Shown: positions 1 to 6,720 of the stretch, piece by piece
Position numbering within the stretch: the first letter of the stretch is position 1
How the letters are laid out: every line of letters begins with the position of its first letter
NCBI GenBank assembly: GCA_937925645.1
Contig: CALAMB010000303.1
Span: forward strand, 1-25,938
Direction of reading: 5' to 3'
Source of the DNA: an uncultured Acidobacteriota bacterium
GTDB lineage: Bacteria; Acidobacteriota; JAAYUB01
DNA: 25,938 bases
Notes under the pieces: generated by a model
Database searches by the model: none
Told to the model about the DNA's origin: nothing
Seen by the model: the letters and a program-made list of their open reading frames with translations, nothing else
Position numbers and translations under genes: made by a program

Positions 1-548
1 TGATACTCGGGGTTGATATCGCCCGCGGGGCTTTGCCTGAATATTATTTCCTGTCATGTCTGGCCGAAATCGGGATGGTCATCGAAATCGATCCGATGAC
101 CGGCGAAAAAGTTTTCCGGCTGATGGAGGCCTCGGTGCGGTCCGTCGCTCGACGGGGTTTCAACAGAATCCTGCTGTGGTACTTCCTGTTCTGGATGGCC
201 CGGTTGGAGGGCGAGTTGGCGGATCCGACCACGTGTGGCATCTGCGGCCGCACTTTCGGAGAAAACTCTCCGGCGGCCGGACTGGATCCGAAAACCCTGG
301 CGTTTCACTGCAGGTCCTGCACGGCCCCGGGATCGCCGGAGGGCATGGCCGGCGAGTACCGGGAGGTGCAGCGCGCCTTCCGTCGGTTTCTGTTCACACC
401 GCCGGATGCGCTGGAGCCGCAGCGGCCGGTTCCGGAATCCTTCGATACGATCACCCGGCTGTTGGCGAACCGGATCGAGCAGATCAGCGGCAAGCCGATC
501 CGGAGTGTGCCGCCGCTGTTGGCCGTTTTGTCTCAGCCAGCAGGGTAA
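1..548 (+). CDS. recO: DNA repair protein RecO, C-terminal part (5' end outside window)
   Basis: RecO loads RecA with RecF and RecR in recombinational gap repair. The frame is open from base 3 with no start needed, so the gene begins upstream of the window; about 181 residues are visible before the TAA at 546-548. An internal TTG at 33 could be called as a start but lies inside the conserved helical domain. Recognition rests on the RecO helical-domain pattern (LLWYFLFWMARLEG, then a four-cysteine zinc-binding set CGIC followed about 32 residues later by CRSC) and on the C-terminal all-helical end. The OB-fold N-terminus is missing. There is no obvious terminator behind it. Confidence 0.88.
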   Translation, partial: ILGVDIARGALPEYYFLSCLAEIGMVIEIDPMTGEKVFRLMEASVRSVARRGFNRILLWYFLFWMARLEGELADPTTCGICGRTFGENSPAAGLDPKTLAFHCRSCTAPGSPEGMAGEYREVQRAFRRFLFTPPDALEPQRPVPESFDTITRLLANRIEQISGKPIRSVPPLLAVLSQPAG

Positions 549-633
549 AAATTTGAATTCCTCAGTTTCTAACAGAAGATGTGGAAAACTCATTGGAAAT
601 CAAGGGAAAGCAGCACCTATCTATTTCAATATC

Positions 634-660
634 AAGTGTTTTAACAAATTGCTAACACTT
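634..660. repeat. 7-bp inverted repeat in the recO-aroF intergenic region
   Basis: AAGTGTT (634-640) and AACACTT (654-660) are perfect inverted copies separated by 13 bp. They lie 20 bp upstream of the -35 box of the DAHP synthase promoter. There is no following T-run, so a terminator for recO is unlikely; an operator is possible but unproven. Confidence 0.4.
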
Positions 661-666
661 TACGCA

Positions 667-690
667 TGGTTGGATAACCGTTGTCAACCA
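667..690. promoter_or_regulatory. 6-bp inverted repeat overlapping the aroF -35 box (candidate operator)
   Basis: TGGTTG (667-672) and CAACCA (685-690) are perfect inverted copies with a 12-bp spacer. The right arm overlaps the -35 hexamer TTGTCA at 681-686, a placement at which a bound repressor could block RNA polymerase. The operator role is inferred from position only. Confidence 0.35.
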
Positions 691-709
691 CTTGGCGATG
701 ACCTATAAT
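681..709 (+). promoter_or_regulatory. sigma70-type promoter of the DAHP synthase gene
   Basis: TTGTCA (681-686) is separated by exactly 17 bp from a perfect TATAAT (704-709). The expected transcription start near 716 leaves a leader of about 25 nt before the ATG at 741. This is the best promoter match in the window, and it sits in the 192-bp gap between recO and the DAHP synthase gene. Confidence 0.75.
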
Positions 710-740
710 TAGGCGGATTCGCGCGCAGGATGAAGCTGGC

Positions 741-1760
741 ATGATCGCCGTCTTGAAAGAACACGTCCAGCCCAGACAGCTGGAGGACTTTTTAAACGCG
801 CTGAGCGCTGCCGGGGCGATCGTCTATCCGGTGCGCATGCGCCAGCAGTCCCTGGTGGTGACATCGGCGCTCCCTTCGGCGGCGCTCGCCCTGTTTGATG
901 GCTCGGCCCTGGTGGAAACACGCATTGACACGGGATCGGTCTTCCAACTGACCAGCCGCCGCTTTCAGGAATCAAACACGATCATCCAAGCCGGCAACGT
1001 GCAGATTGGGGACGGTCCGGTGCAGATCATCGCCGGCCCGTGCGCCGTCGAGTCCCGGGAACAGGTCGTCGCTGTGGCCGATTTGCTGCGAGAGCAGGGG
1101 ATCCGGTTATTCCGCGGCGGATTGTTCAAACCGCGCACTTCGCCCTACACGTTTCAAGGCTTGGGCTTCGCCGGCATGGAGATTCTCCGGGAACTGAAAA
1201 CGCGCTACAATTTGCGGATCGTCACCGAAGCGCTGAGCGAAAAATGTTTGGAGCAGTTGGTCGGCATCGCCGACATCATTCAAATCGGCTCGCGCAACAT
1301 GCAGAATTTCTCGCTGCTGAAGGAAGCCGGCGGGGCGGGGTGCCCGGTGCTGTTGAAGCGCGGCCTGGCGGCCACCATGGAAGAATTTCTGCTGGCCGCC
1401 GAGTACCTGATGGCTCATGGCAATCCCCAGGTGATCTTGTGCGAGCGGGGCATCCGAACCTCGTGCTGCCACACCCGCAACACCCTCGACTTGAGCGCCA
1501 TCCCGTATTTGAAGGAACAGTGCCATTTGCCGGTCATCGTGGATCCCAGCCATGGAACCGGCAGGTCCGAGTTGGTGCTGCCGATGGCGCGGGCGGCCGT
1601 GGCGGCGGGCGCGGACGGCATCATGATCGAGGTGCACCCCTCGCCGGCCGACGCCCTGTCGGACGGACACCAGTCGCTGCCTCCCGATCTGTTCCGCCGC
1701 CTGGTGGGAGAAGTCGAGCGCGTGGCCGTTGCGGTCGGCACACGCCTCGCAAAAAATTAG
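741..1760 (+). CDS. aroF: 3-deoxy-7-phosphoheptulonate (DAHP) synthase, type I-beta
   Basis: It condenses phosphoenolpyruvate and erythrose 4-phosphate, the first step of the shikimate pathway to aromatic amino acids. The 339-residue protein has a ferredoxin-like N-terminal regulatory domain (about residues 1-70) before the TIM barrel, as in the Thermotoga-type I-beta enzymes. Visible motifs are IAGPCAVES (98-105), FRGGLFKPRTSPYTFQGLG (124-142), QIGSRNMQNF (181-190), LLKRG (204-208), DPSHGTGR (268-275) and EVHPSPADALSDG (297-309). The expected metal ligands C101, H271, E297 and D308 are all present. ATG 741 has AGGA 10 nt upstream and follows a strong promoter. Oddity: the usual GIRTFE(T/K)xTRNTLD reads GIRT-SCCH-TRNTLD (237-250), with two adjacent cysteines and no length change. 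The gene is probably transcribed alone or with the FecR gene 71 bp downstream. Confidence 0.95.
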   Translation: MIAVLKEHVQPRQLEDFLNALSAAGAIVYPVRMRQQSLVVTSALPSAALALFDGSALVETRIDTGSVFQLTSRRFQESNTIIQAGNVQIGDGPVQIIAGPCAVESREQVVAVADLLREQGIRLFRGGLFKPRTSPYTFQGLGFAGMEILRELKTRYNLRIVTEALSEKCLEQLVGIADIIQIGSRNMQNFSLLKEAGGAGCPVLLKRGLAATMEEFLLAAEYLMAHGNPQVILCERGIRTSCCHTRNTLDLSAIPYLKEQCHLPVIVDPSHGTGRSELVLPMARAAVAAGADGIMIEVHPSPADALSDGHQSLPPDLFRRLVGEVERVAVAVGTRLAKN

Positions 1761-1798
1761 TGGTCGTTTTTGAACTTCGGCCCGCCTCGATGTATCCA

Positions 1799-1804
1799 TA
1801 TAAT
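1799..1804 (+). promoter_or_regulatory. possible -10 element for the FecR gene
   Basis: A perfect TATAAT lies in the 71-bp gap after the DAHP synthase gene, 28 nt before the ATG at 1832. No good -35 is found at 16-18 bp; TTGAAC at 1770 would need a 23-bp spacer. A weak or activator-dependent promoter is plausible; cotranscription from the aroF promoter is the alternative. Confidence 0.35.
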
Positions 1805-1816
1805 CAGAAACTTTGT

Positions 1817-1825
1817 GAGAGGTGG
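1817..1825 (+). promoter_or_regulatory. ribosome binding site fixing the FecR-protein start
   Basis: GAGAGGTGG ends 6 nt before ATG 1832. It decides the start of a reading frame that is open for 264 further codons upstream, where it merely overlaps the DAHP synthase gene in another frame. Confidence 0.75.
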
Positions 1826-1831
1826 TGCAAA

Positions 1832-4084
1832 ATGGCAAAAAGAAAATTCAACATCGCGGTCCTGGTGGGAGTGATGGTTTCTTTTTGCCTGGCTGGCGAC
1901 TCGTTTCACTACATCCCGCGGATCAGCTACATCGACGGGGACGTGAGCCTCCAGGAACGTGGGGATCCCGGCTGGACCACCGTGGACGTCAACCTGCCGG
2001 TCCAGATCGGCGATCGGTTGGTTCTGGATCAGAACGGGCTGATCGAGATCGAGATCGATGACGGGTCCTTTCTGCGAGTGAACCAGTTCAGCGAGTTCTT
2101 GATCCAGAAGCTCGAAAAGGACCGGATCGTCATCGAACTGGTGCGCGGCGAGGTGATCGCGCGAACCACGGATACGGCGGACTACGTCTTTCTGACCGCA
2201 GCCGGCGATGTCGTCTTGCGATCGGAAGGATTGTACCGGATCAACGCCCGGGATGACCGGTCCGTCGAACTGATTGTTCGGTCCGGCAAGGCGCGTTTCG
2301 TCAATGACAAACTGGACAAGAAAATCGGCCGCAACGAACGCATCGTGGTGTATGGCCTTTCCGACCAGTTTGTCATGGGCGGAGGCGACCGCTTCGACGA
2401 TTTCGATAACTGGAGCGACCGGCGGGATAGCCGGTACGCGTCAACCCGTGAAACGTACCGCTACATCCCGCGCACGGTGTATGCCGGGGCGGCCGATCTG
2501 GACCTGTACGGCCGCTGGGTGTTCGTGGCCGATTACGGGCATTGCTGGATTCCGACCGTCTATTACACCGGCTGGGCGCCTTATCGTTCCGGCTACTGGC
2601 GGTATTCCCCCATCTGGGGATACACCTGGGTCTCGTACGACCCCTGGGGTTGGCTGCCGTATCATTACGGATCGTGGGCCTTTACCGGGTCGTTCGGCTG
2701 GGCGTGGATTCCCGGTTCGTCGTGGGGTTGTTCCTGGTGGACGCCGGGGCGCGTTCACTGGGGCTACTGGAACGGCTACGTGGGCTGGGTTCCGTGCGGC
2801 CCCGGCGACTACTACTACGGGCATTGGCGCCAAGGCCACAACAACAACATCTACGTCAACAACGGGGTGATCAACAATTACTACGGTTCCGAGAATACCC
2901 GGCACAACGGGGCCGTCACTTATGTCACCGAGGATGATTTCCGGCGTGGCCGGCCGGTGGGTGACGGCGTTTACAACCGCAATTCGGTGGGGCGCAGCGT
3001 GCAACGGCAGGCGGCCGGCACCACCTTCCGAGCCGATGAGAGCATCAGCCGCGAACTCTTTCGCCGGGACCGCGTTGTCGCCGCCCCGCCCAAGGTGGAT
3101 CCGGTTCGATCCGTCGACGCCAGCTACTCCCGCAGCCGGGCCGGCGTGGCCGACGCAAGTGCCGGAACCAGTGTCAGCCGCACCAGTGCGGGGAGCTCGA
3201 CGCTGCCAGCCGGACGGAGCCGCGAGACGGTTACCAGCGAGTCCGGATCTTCGTCATACGTGAGCCGCTATTCCGGATCCAGCGCGGATACAGGTGCGAT
3301 CAACCGGGGCCGTCCCGATGTCAGCCGCAGCAGTGTCCAGGACAGCTCGCGTTCGCGGCAAGCCGATGACACCGGCACCGGGGCCAGCTATCGCCGAAGC
3401 GGGACGACGGATTCCTCCGGTTCCTCCAGTTCTTCCAGCTCGACCCGCGGCACGACCAGCCGAAGCAGTTCCAGCATCGACCGGGGTTCATCCAGCAGCC
3501 GCTCCGGCACTTCCAGTTCCAGCGGTTCCACTTCGCGTACCGTCGATCGGTCCGGATCGAGCGGGACCAGCCGCTCGTCCGCTTCGCCGCCAGCGACTCC
3601 GGCGCGGACCACCCCCACCCGGGAGAAGAAAGCTCCGTCGCCGGGCGATTCCTATTCACGCGTGTTCCCGTCCAGCGGTTCCATTGAACGCTCAGCCGGG
3701 GCAACGTACGCCGCAACACCGACGACCGGGTCCAATTCTTCCTTCGGTCGGACCAGCTCGTCGGCAAGCGTCTCCCCTGTTTATGGCAGCGCCACCAGCC
3801 AGGGCAGGGGATCTGCCTATACTCCATCCAGTTCAACTGCCTCCAGTTCGCGGAGTTATTCGCCCAGAACGTCATCCATTGGATCCTCATCTTCCAGAAG
3901 CATCAGCGGCAGCAGCAACTCCAGAGTCTCCCCCAGCTCTTCACGGAGCAGCAGTTCAACTTCGACGCCTTCACGATCCGTTGGTTCCAAGTCGAGCGGA
4001 TCCTCCCGTGCGGTGAGTTCGTCCTCTTCTTCCGGCAGTTCTGGTTCGTCCAGCCGCGCGTCATCCAGCGGACGCCGCCGCTAA
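1832..4084 (+). CDS. secreted FecR-domain protein with DUF6600-like aromatic-rich region and Ser/Arg-rich tail
   Basis: The 750-residue protein has three unlike parts. Residues 1-23 form a signal peptide (MAKRK, hydrophobic IAVLVGVMVSFCLAG). Residues about 27-180 are a FecR-type beta domain (YIDGDVSL, IGDRLVLDQNG, SFLRVN, IELVRGEVIART). Residues about 226-332 are extraordinarily rich in Trp, Tyr and Gly (YGRWVFVADYGHCWIP, GWAPYRSGYW, SYDPWGWLPYHYGSW, VGWVPCGPGDYYYGHW), matching the DUF6600-like pattern seen with FecR domains in Acidobacteriota. Residues about 425-750 are a low-complexity Ser/Arg/Gly/Thr tail ending SSSGRRR. It is probably exported to the periplasm or surface; there is no membrane anchor after the signal and no lipobox. 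Because there is no FecA or FecI partner nearby, a sigma-regulator role is unlikely. The function is unknown. It ends 20 bp before a strong terminator. Confidence 0.85.
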   Translation: MAKRKFNIAVLVGVMVSFCLAGDSFHYIPRISYIDGDVSLQERGDPGWTTVDVNLPVQIGDRLVLDQNGLIEIEIDDGSFLRVNQFSEFLIQKLEKDRIVIELVRGEVIARTTDTADYVFLTAAGDVVLRSEGLYRINARDDRSVELIVRSGKARFVNDKLDKKIGRNERIVVYGLSDQFVMGGGDRFDDFDNWSDRRDSRYASTRETYRYIPRTVYAGAADLDLYGRWVFVADYGHCWIPTVYYTGWAPYRSGYWRYSPIWGYTWVSYDPWGWLPYHYGSWAFTGSFGWAWIPGSSWGCSWWTPGRVHWGYWNGYVGWVPCGPGDYYYGHWRQGHNNNIYVNNGVINNYYGSENTRHNGAVTYVTEDDFRRGRPVGDGVYNRNSVGRSVQRQAAGTTFRADESISRELFRRDRVVAAPPKVDPVRSVDASYSRSRAGVADASAGTSVSRTSAGSSTLPAGRSRETVTSESGSSSYVSRYSGSSADTGAINRGRPDVSRSSVQDSSRSRQADDTGTGASYRRSGTTDSSGSSSSSSSTRGTTSRSSSSIDRGSSSSRSGTSSSSGSTSRTVDRSGSSGTSRSSASPPATPARTTPTREKKAPSPGDSYSRVFPSSGSIERSAGATYAATPTTGSNSSFGRTSSSASVSPVYGSATSQGRGSAYTPSSSTASSSRSYSPRTSSIGSSSSRSISGSSNSRVSPSSSRSSSSTSTPSRSVGSKSSGSSRAVSSSSSSGSSGSSSRASSSGRRR
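3106..4080 (+). repeat. low-complexity Ser/Arg/Gly/Thr coding tract
   Basis: About 325 codons are dominated by Ser with Arg, Gly and Thr in short runs such as GSSSSSSSSTRG and RSSSSSDRGSSSSRSG-like variants. The DNA is built from irregular TCC/AGC/TCG steps rather than a fixed unit, so this is a compositional repeat in protein rather than a tandem DNA array. The mixed serine codons argue that the serine content itself is selected. Confidence 0.7.
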
Positions 4085-4104
4085 TCAATCAATCCACCAC
4101 ACTT

Positions 4105-4129
4105 AATCCCCGCTCAGGCGGGGATTTTT
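4105..4129 (+). terminator. intrinsic terminator after the FecR gene
   Basis: A perfect 9-bp stem AATCCCCGC / GCGGGGATT with a TCAG loop is followed directly by T residues (TTTTTA, then TTG). It begins 21 bp after the TAA of the FecR gene and separates the aroF-FecR unit from lptFG. Confidence 0.9.
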
Positions 4130-4252
4130 ATTGTTTCGAGACTGGCGATAGGTTTGTGATCCGGGAAGCCGTCCCCCATATCGGCATATTGAATATCATC
4201 CAAGGAAAATCCTGGCTTGGAATTAAAGTTTACATAATATATCTTATCGGAC

Positions 4253-4271
4253 TCTTTCCACGTTGGAAAGA
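4253..4271. promoter_or_regulatory. perfect 8-bp palindrome upstream of the lptFG promoter (candidate operator)
   Basis: TCTTTCCA / TGGAAAGA with a CGT centre forms a 19-bp near-complete palindrome, 21 bp upstream of the candidate -35 of lptFG. No T-run follows, so it is not a terminator. The position suits a regulator site, but no regulator can be named. Confidence 0.4.
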
Positions 4272-4291
4272 TCCATCGTCGGAATGCATTG

Positions 4292-4318
4292 GTGACAAGT
4301 TTTCTTTTTTGGTACAAT
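4292..4318 (+). promoter_or_regulatory. candidate promoter of lptFG
   Basis: GTGACA (4292-4297) and TACAAT (4313-4318) are separated by 15 bp, slightly short. The -10 covers the ATG at 4317, so a transcript from here would begin near 4325 and favours translation from ATG 4350. The AT-rich 265-bp gap also holds the FecR terminator and the palindrome at 4253-4271; I see no small gene in it. Confidence 0.45.
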
Positions 4319-4349
4319 GCGACGACTTGGCTATCGAGTACTGTTTTCC

Positions 4350-6692
4350 ATGAAAATCATTTCCAAGCTCATCTATAAAGAACTCCTCCCCACCACCCTG
4401 ATTGCCGCTGTCGTCATGACGTTCATGGCGTTCACTAAAGAGTTCCAACGTTTTGCCGAACTGCTGATCACTTCAGGATCCTCTCTTTCCGCCTTTATGA
4501 CGGTGATCATCACTATCTGCGCCAACGTGCTGTACGTTATTCTGCCAATTTCCATCCTCGTTGGCATAGTGTCCGGATTCAGCCGATTGTCCGCCGACAA
4601 CGAACTCATTGCCCTGAAGTCAGGCGGAGTCGGTCTTTGGCAGCTATTGACCCCGGTGCTGGTAGTCGCCATCATCGGAACCGGAATCACATTTTTTCTG
4701 TCGACGATCGGGGCCCCGACACTCAACGCCCACCTGCGCAACATACAGTACGAAGTTGCGATTTCCCAAATCACAACCGAAATCCAGCCGCGAACATTCA
4801 ACGAAAAATTCAAGAATTTTGTTTTTTATGTGGAAGATACGGACCAATCCACCAATACCTGGAAAGGAATTTTTTTAGCCGATCAACGGGATGTCAATTC
4901 GCAGCGGATATACCTGGCACGGTCAGGACGCGTATTCTTTCAACGGCGGGCCAAGTACTTGCAGCTCCATCTAAAAGATGGTGTAATTTACTCATTCACA
5001 AAGAATAAACCGCTTGCCGACTCTCTCACCTACTTTGGATCCATGGATATTCCTTTGAGCGAGTTGAATGTCACGCCACCCGAACAGACGAACAAGCGGA
5101 ATGTTGAAAAGAGCTTGGCTGAGCTCAGCGCTGAAATCCACAGCCGGCAATTTCCTGAAGGGAGCGATCCGCAAAACAGCATCGAAATCGAGTATTACCG
5201 ACGGTTTGCAATACCCTTTGCCTGTATAGTATTTGGAATCATCGGCTTGCCTCTTGGCATGCAGGCCAGGCGGAGCGGTCGGATGTACGGCTTTTTGCTT
5301 TCCATTCTGGTGGTGGTCCTGTATTACCTGACATTTCTCTATTCCTGGAAAATTGGATTTTATTCCGGTTTGATTCCAATCCGTTGTGGAGTCTGGATCG
5401 CCAATATTTTGTTTGCGGGCGTCGGTTTATTCATGCTGCTGGAGACACGGCGGGAAAGGCATCCTTTTTCGCTCCTGGCCAACAGGCCCTACGTATCAAA
5501 GGGCATCGCTATTATCGAAATAATCAATCAATATTGGATAGATAAAACTAATAACTTCAAGCAAAAGACAAAGCTCGATCAAATAGCGTCATCTGAACGA
5601 CCCTTCAGGTTTACTCGCGTATTGGATGTATACATATTGCGAGAATACTTGAAGATAATGGGTCTAATTATCGCCAGCTTCATATTTTTGTTTATCATTT
5701 TCACTTTATTCGAAAACTTCGATGAAATAATTACCCATCATATTCCATGGACCACGGTCATCGAATATTTTCTGTTCATTTCACCCATGATCATCGTTCT
5801 GAGCATGCCCATTTGTCTGTTACTGGCCCTGCTCATCAGCTTCGGCATCCTGGAAAAAACCTTTCAAATCACCGCCTTCAAATCGTGCGGCATCAGCTTG
5901 TACCGGATTGTTCAGCCGGTGATTTTCCTGGCGGTCATCACGGCCGTGGGAATTTTCGGGCTGCAGGAGTACATCATGCCGTACACCAACCAACGCCAGG
6001 ATCTGATCTACAACATGATGAAGGGCCGCACGCCCCAGACATACCGACCGGATATCACCTGGATAATGGGCAGCGACGGTAAAATTTACAATTATCGATA
6101 TTTCGACACTGAGGAAGACGTGTTTGCCGATCTGTCGGTATACAACCTGCAGCTTGATCAGGCGCGCCTGCACTATCGGTATTTCGCCCCCCGGGCGATC
6201 TGGGATGGACGGATCCGAAAATGGATTCTGATCAACGGCTGGGAACGCAACTTCCATCCCGAAAGCCCGTATTTCAGGGTTTTCGATTCGCTGGCCAGGG
6301 ATTTCGCTGAGCAACCGGCTTACTTCAAAACGGAAGCGAAAAAATCGAACAAAATGTCCATTGTCGAGCTCTCGCGCTACATCGACAAACTCAAGCAGGG
6401 CGGTTTCAATACGCTGGGGCTGGAAGTGGATCTCTATGCCAAGTTCTCGTACCCGATGATCAATTTCATCATGCTGTTGATCGGCATCCCCTTCTCTTTC
6501 AAGATGGGAAAACGGGGCGCGTTATACGGAGTGGCCATCAGCATCCTCATCGGCATCGCCTACTGGGCGTTGTTCAACGTGTTCACCGCGATGGGCGCCT
6601 ACGGCAAGCTGCCACCGCTGCTTGCCGCATGGGCGCCAAATCTGTTTTTCGGGTTTGCCGGCATTTACATGTTCCTGAACGTCCGCACATGA
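4350..6692 (+). CDS. lptF-lptG: LptF-LptG fusion, LPS export ABC transporter permease
   Basis: LptF and LptG form the inner-membrane permease that, with LptB and LptC, extracts lipopolysaccharide and feeds it to the Lpt bridge. Here both halves lie in one chain of 780 residues, about twice the size of either protein. The N-terminal half (1 to about 370) starts MKIISKLIYKELLPT, has three membrane helices, a periplasmic beta domain (about 135-280) and three more helices (about 285-365). A polar linker (about 370-422) leads to the LptG half, which starts RVLDVYILREYLK at 423 and repeats the same plan. ATG 4350 fits the family N-terminus; ATG 4317 would add 11 residues and lies inside the candidate -10. 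The first half and linker are visibly AT-richer than the rest. lptB, lptC and lptA are not in the window. Confidence 0.93.
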   Translation: MKIISKLIYKELLPTTLIAAVVMTFMAFTKEFQRFAELLITSGSSLSAFMTVIITICANVLYVILPISILVGIVSGFSRLSADNELIALKSGGVGLWQLLTPVLVVAIIGTGITFFLSTIGAPTLNAHLRNIQYEVAISQITTEIQPRTFNEKFKNFVFYVEDTDQSTNTWKGIFLADQRDVNSQRIYLARSGRVFFQRRAKYLQLHLKDGVIYSFTKNKPLADSLTYFGSMDIPLSELNVTPPEQTNKRNVEKSLAELSAEIHSRQFPEGSDPQNSIEIEYYRRFAIPFACIVFGIIGLPLGMQARRSGRMYGFLLSILVVVLYYLTFLYSWKIGFYSGLIPIRCGVWIANILFAGVGLFMLLETRRERHPFSLLANRPYVSKGIAIIEIINQYWIDKTNNFKQKTKLDQIASSERPFRFTRVLDVYILREYLKIMGLIIASFIFLFIIFTLFENFDEIITHHIPWTTVIEYFLFISPMIIVLSMPICLLLALLISFGILEKTFQITAFKSCGISLYRIVQPVIFLAVITAVGIFGLQEYIMPYTNQRQDLIYNMMKGRTPQTYRPDITWIMGSDGKIYNYRYFDTEEDVFADLSVYNLQLDQARLHYRYFAPRAIWDGRIRKWILINGWERNFHPESPYFRVFDSLARDFAEQPAYFKTEAKKSNKMSIVELSRYIDKLKQGGFNTLGLEVDLYAKFSYPMINFIMLLIGIPFSFKMGKRGALYGVAISILIGIAYWALFNVFTAMGAYGKLPPLLAAWAPNLFFGFAGIYMFLNVRT

Positions 6693-6720
6693 ACACGCAA
6701 ACAGTTTCCGAGGCCATTCC

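Noticed and set aside
54..593. Antisense frame of 179 codons across recO
   Set aside because: The plus frame matches RecO with its cysteine set; the antisense translation has no recognisable pattern.
1040..1831. Open frame running into the FecR gene, suggesting a 1014-residue protein
   Set aside because: It overlaps the DAHP synthase gene in another frame, its translation is Arg/Gly-rich without domains, and a strong ribosome site and signal peptide start the true protein at 1832.
3321..3890. Minus-strand frame of 189 codons rich in Trp, Arg and Asn
   Set aside because: It is the complement of the Ser-rich tail of the FecR protein; the odd composition is forced by the sense strand.
3106..4080. 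Possible CRISPR or tandem DNA repeat array
   Set aside because: There is no fixed repeat length or spacer; the sequence is in frame and explained by a Ser/Arg-rich protein tail.
4114..4317. Minus-strand frame of 67 codons in the gap before lptFG
   Set aside because: It overlaps the terminator and the candidate promoter, has no ribosome site I can see, and resembles no family.
4317..4349. Upstream ATG of the lptFG frame
   Set aside because: It lies inside the TACAAT -10 candidate and adds 11 residues absent from the LptF N-terminal pattern.
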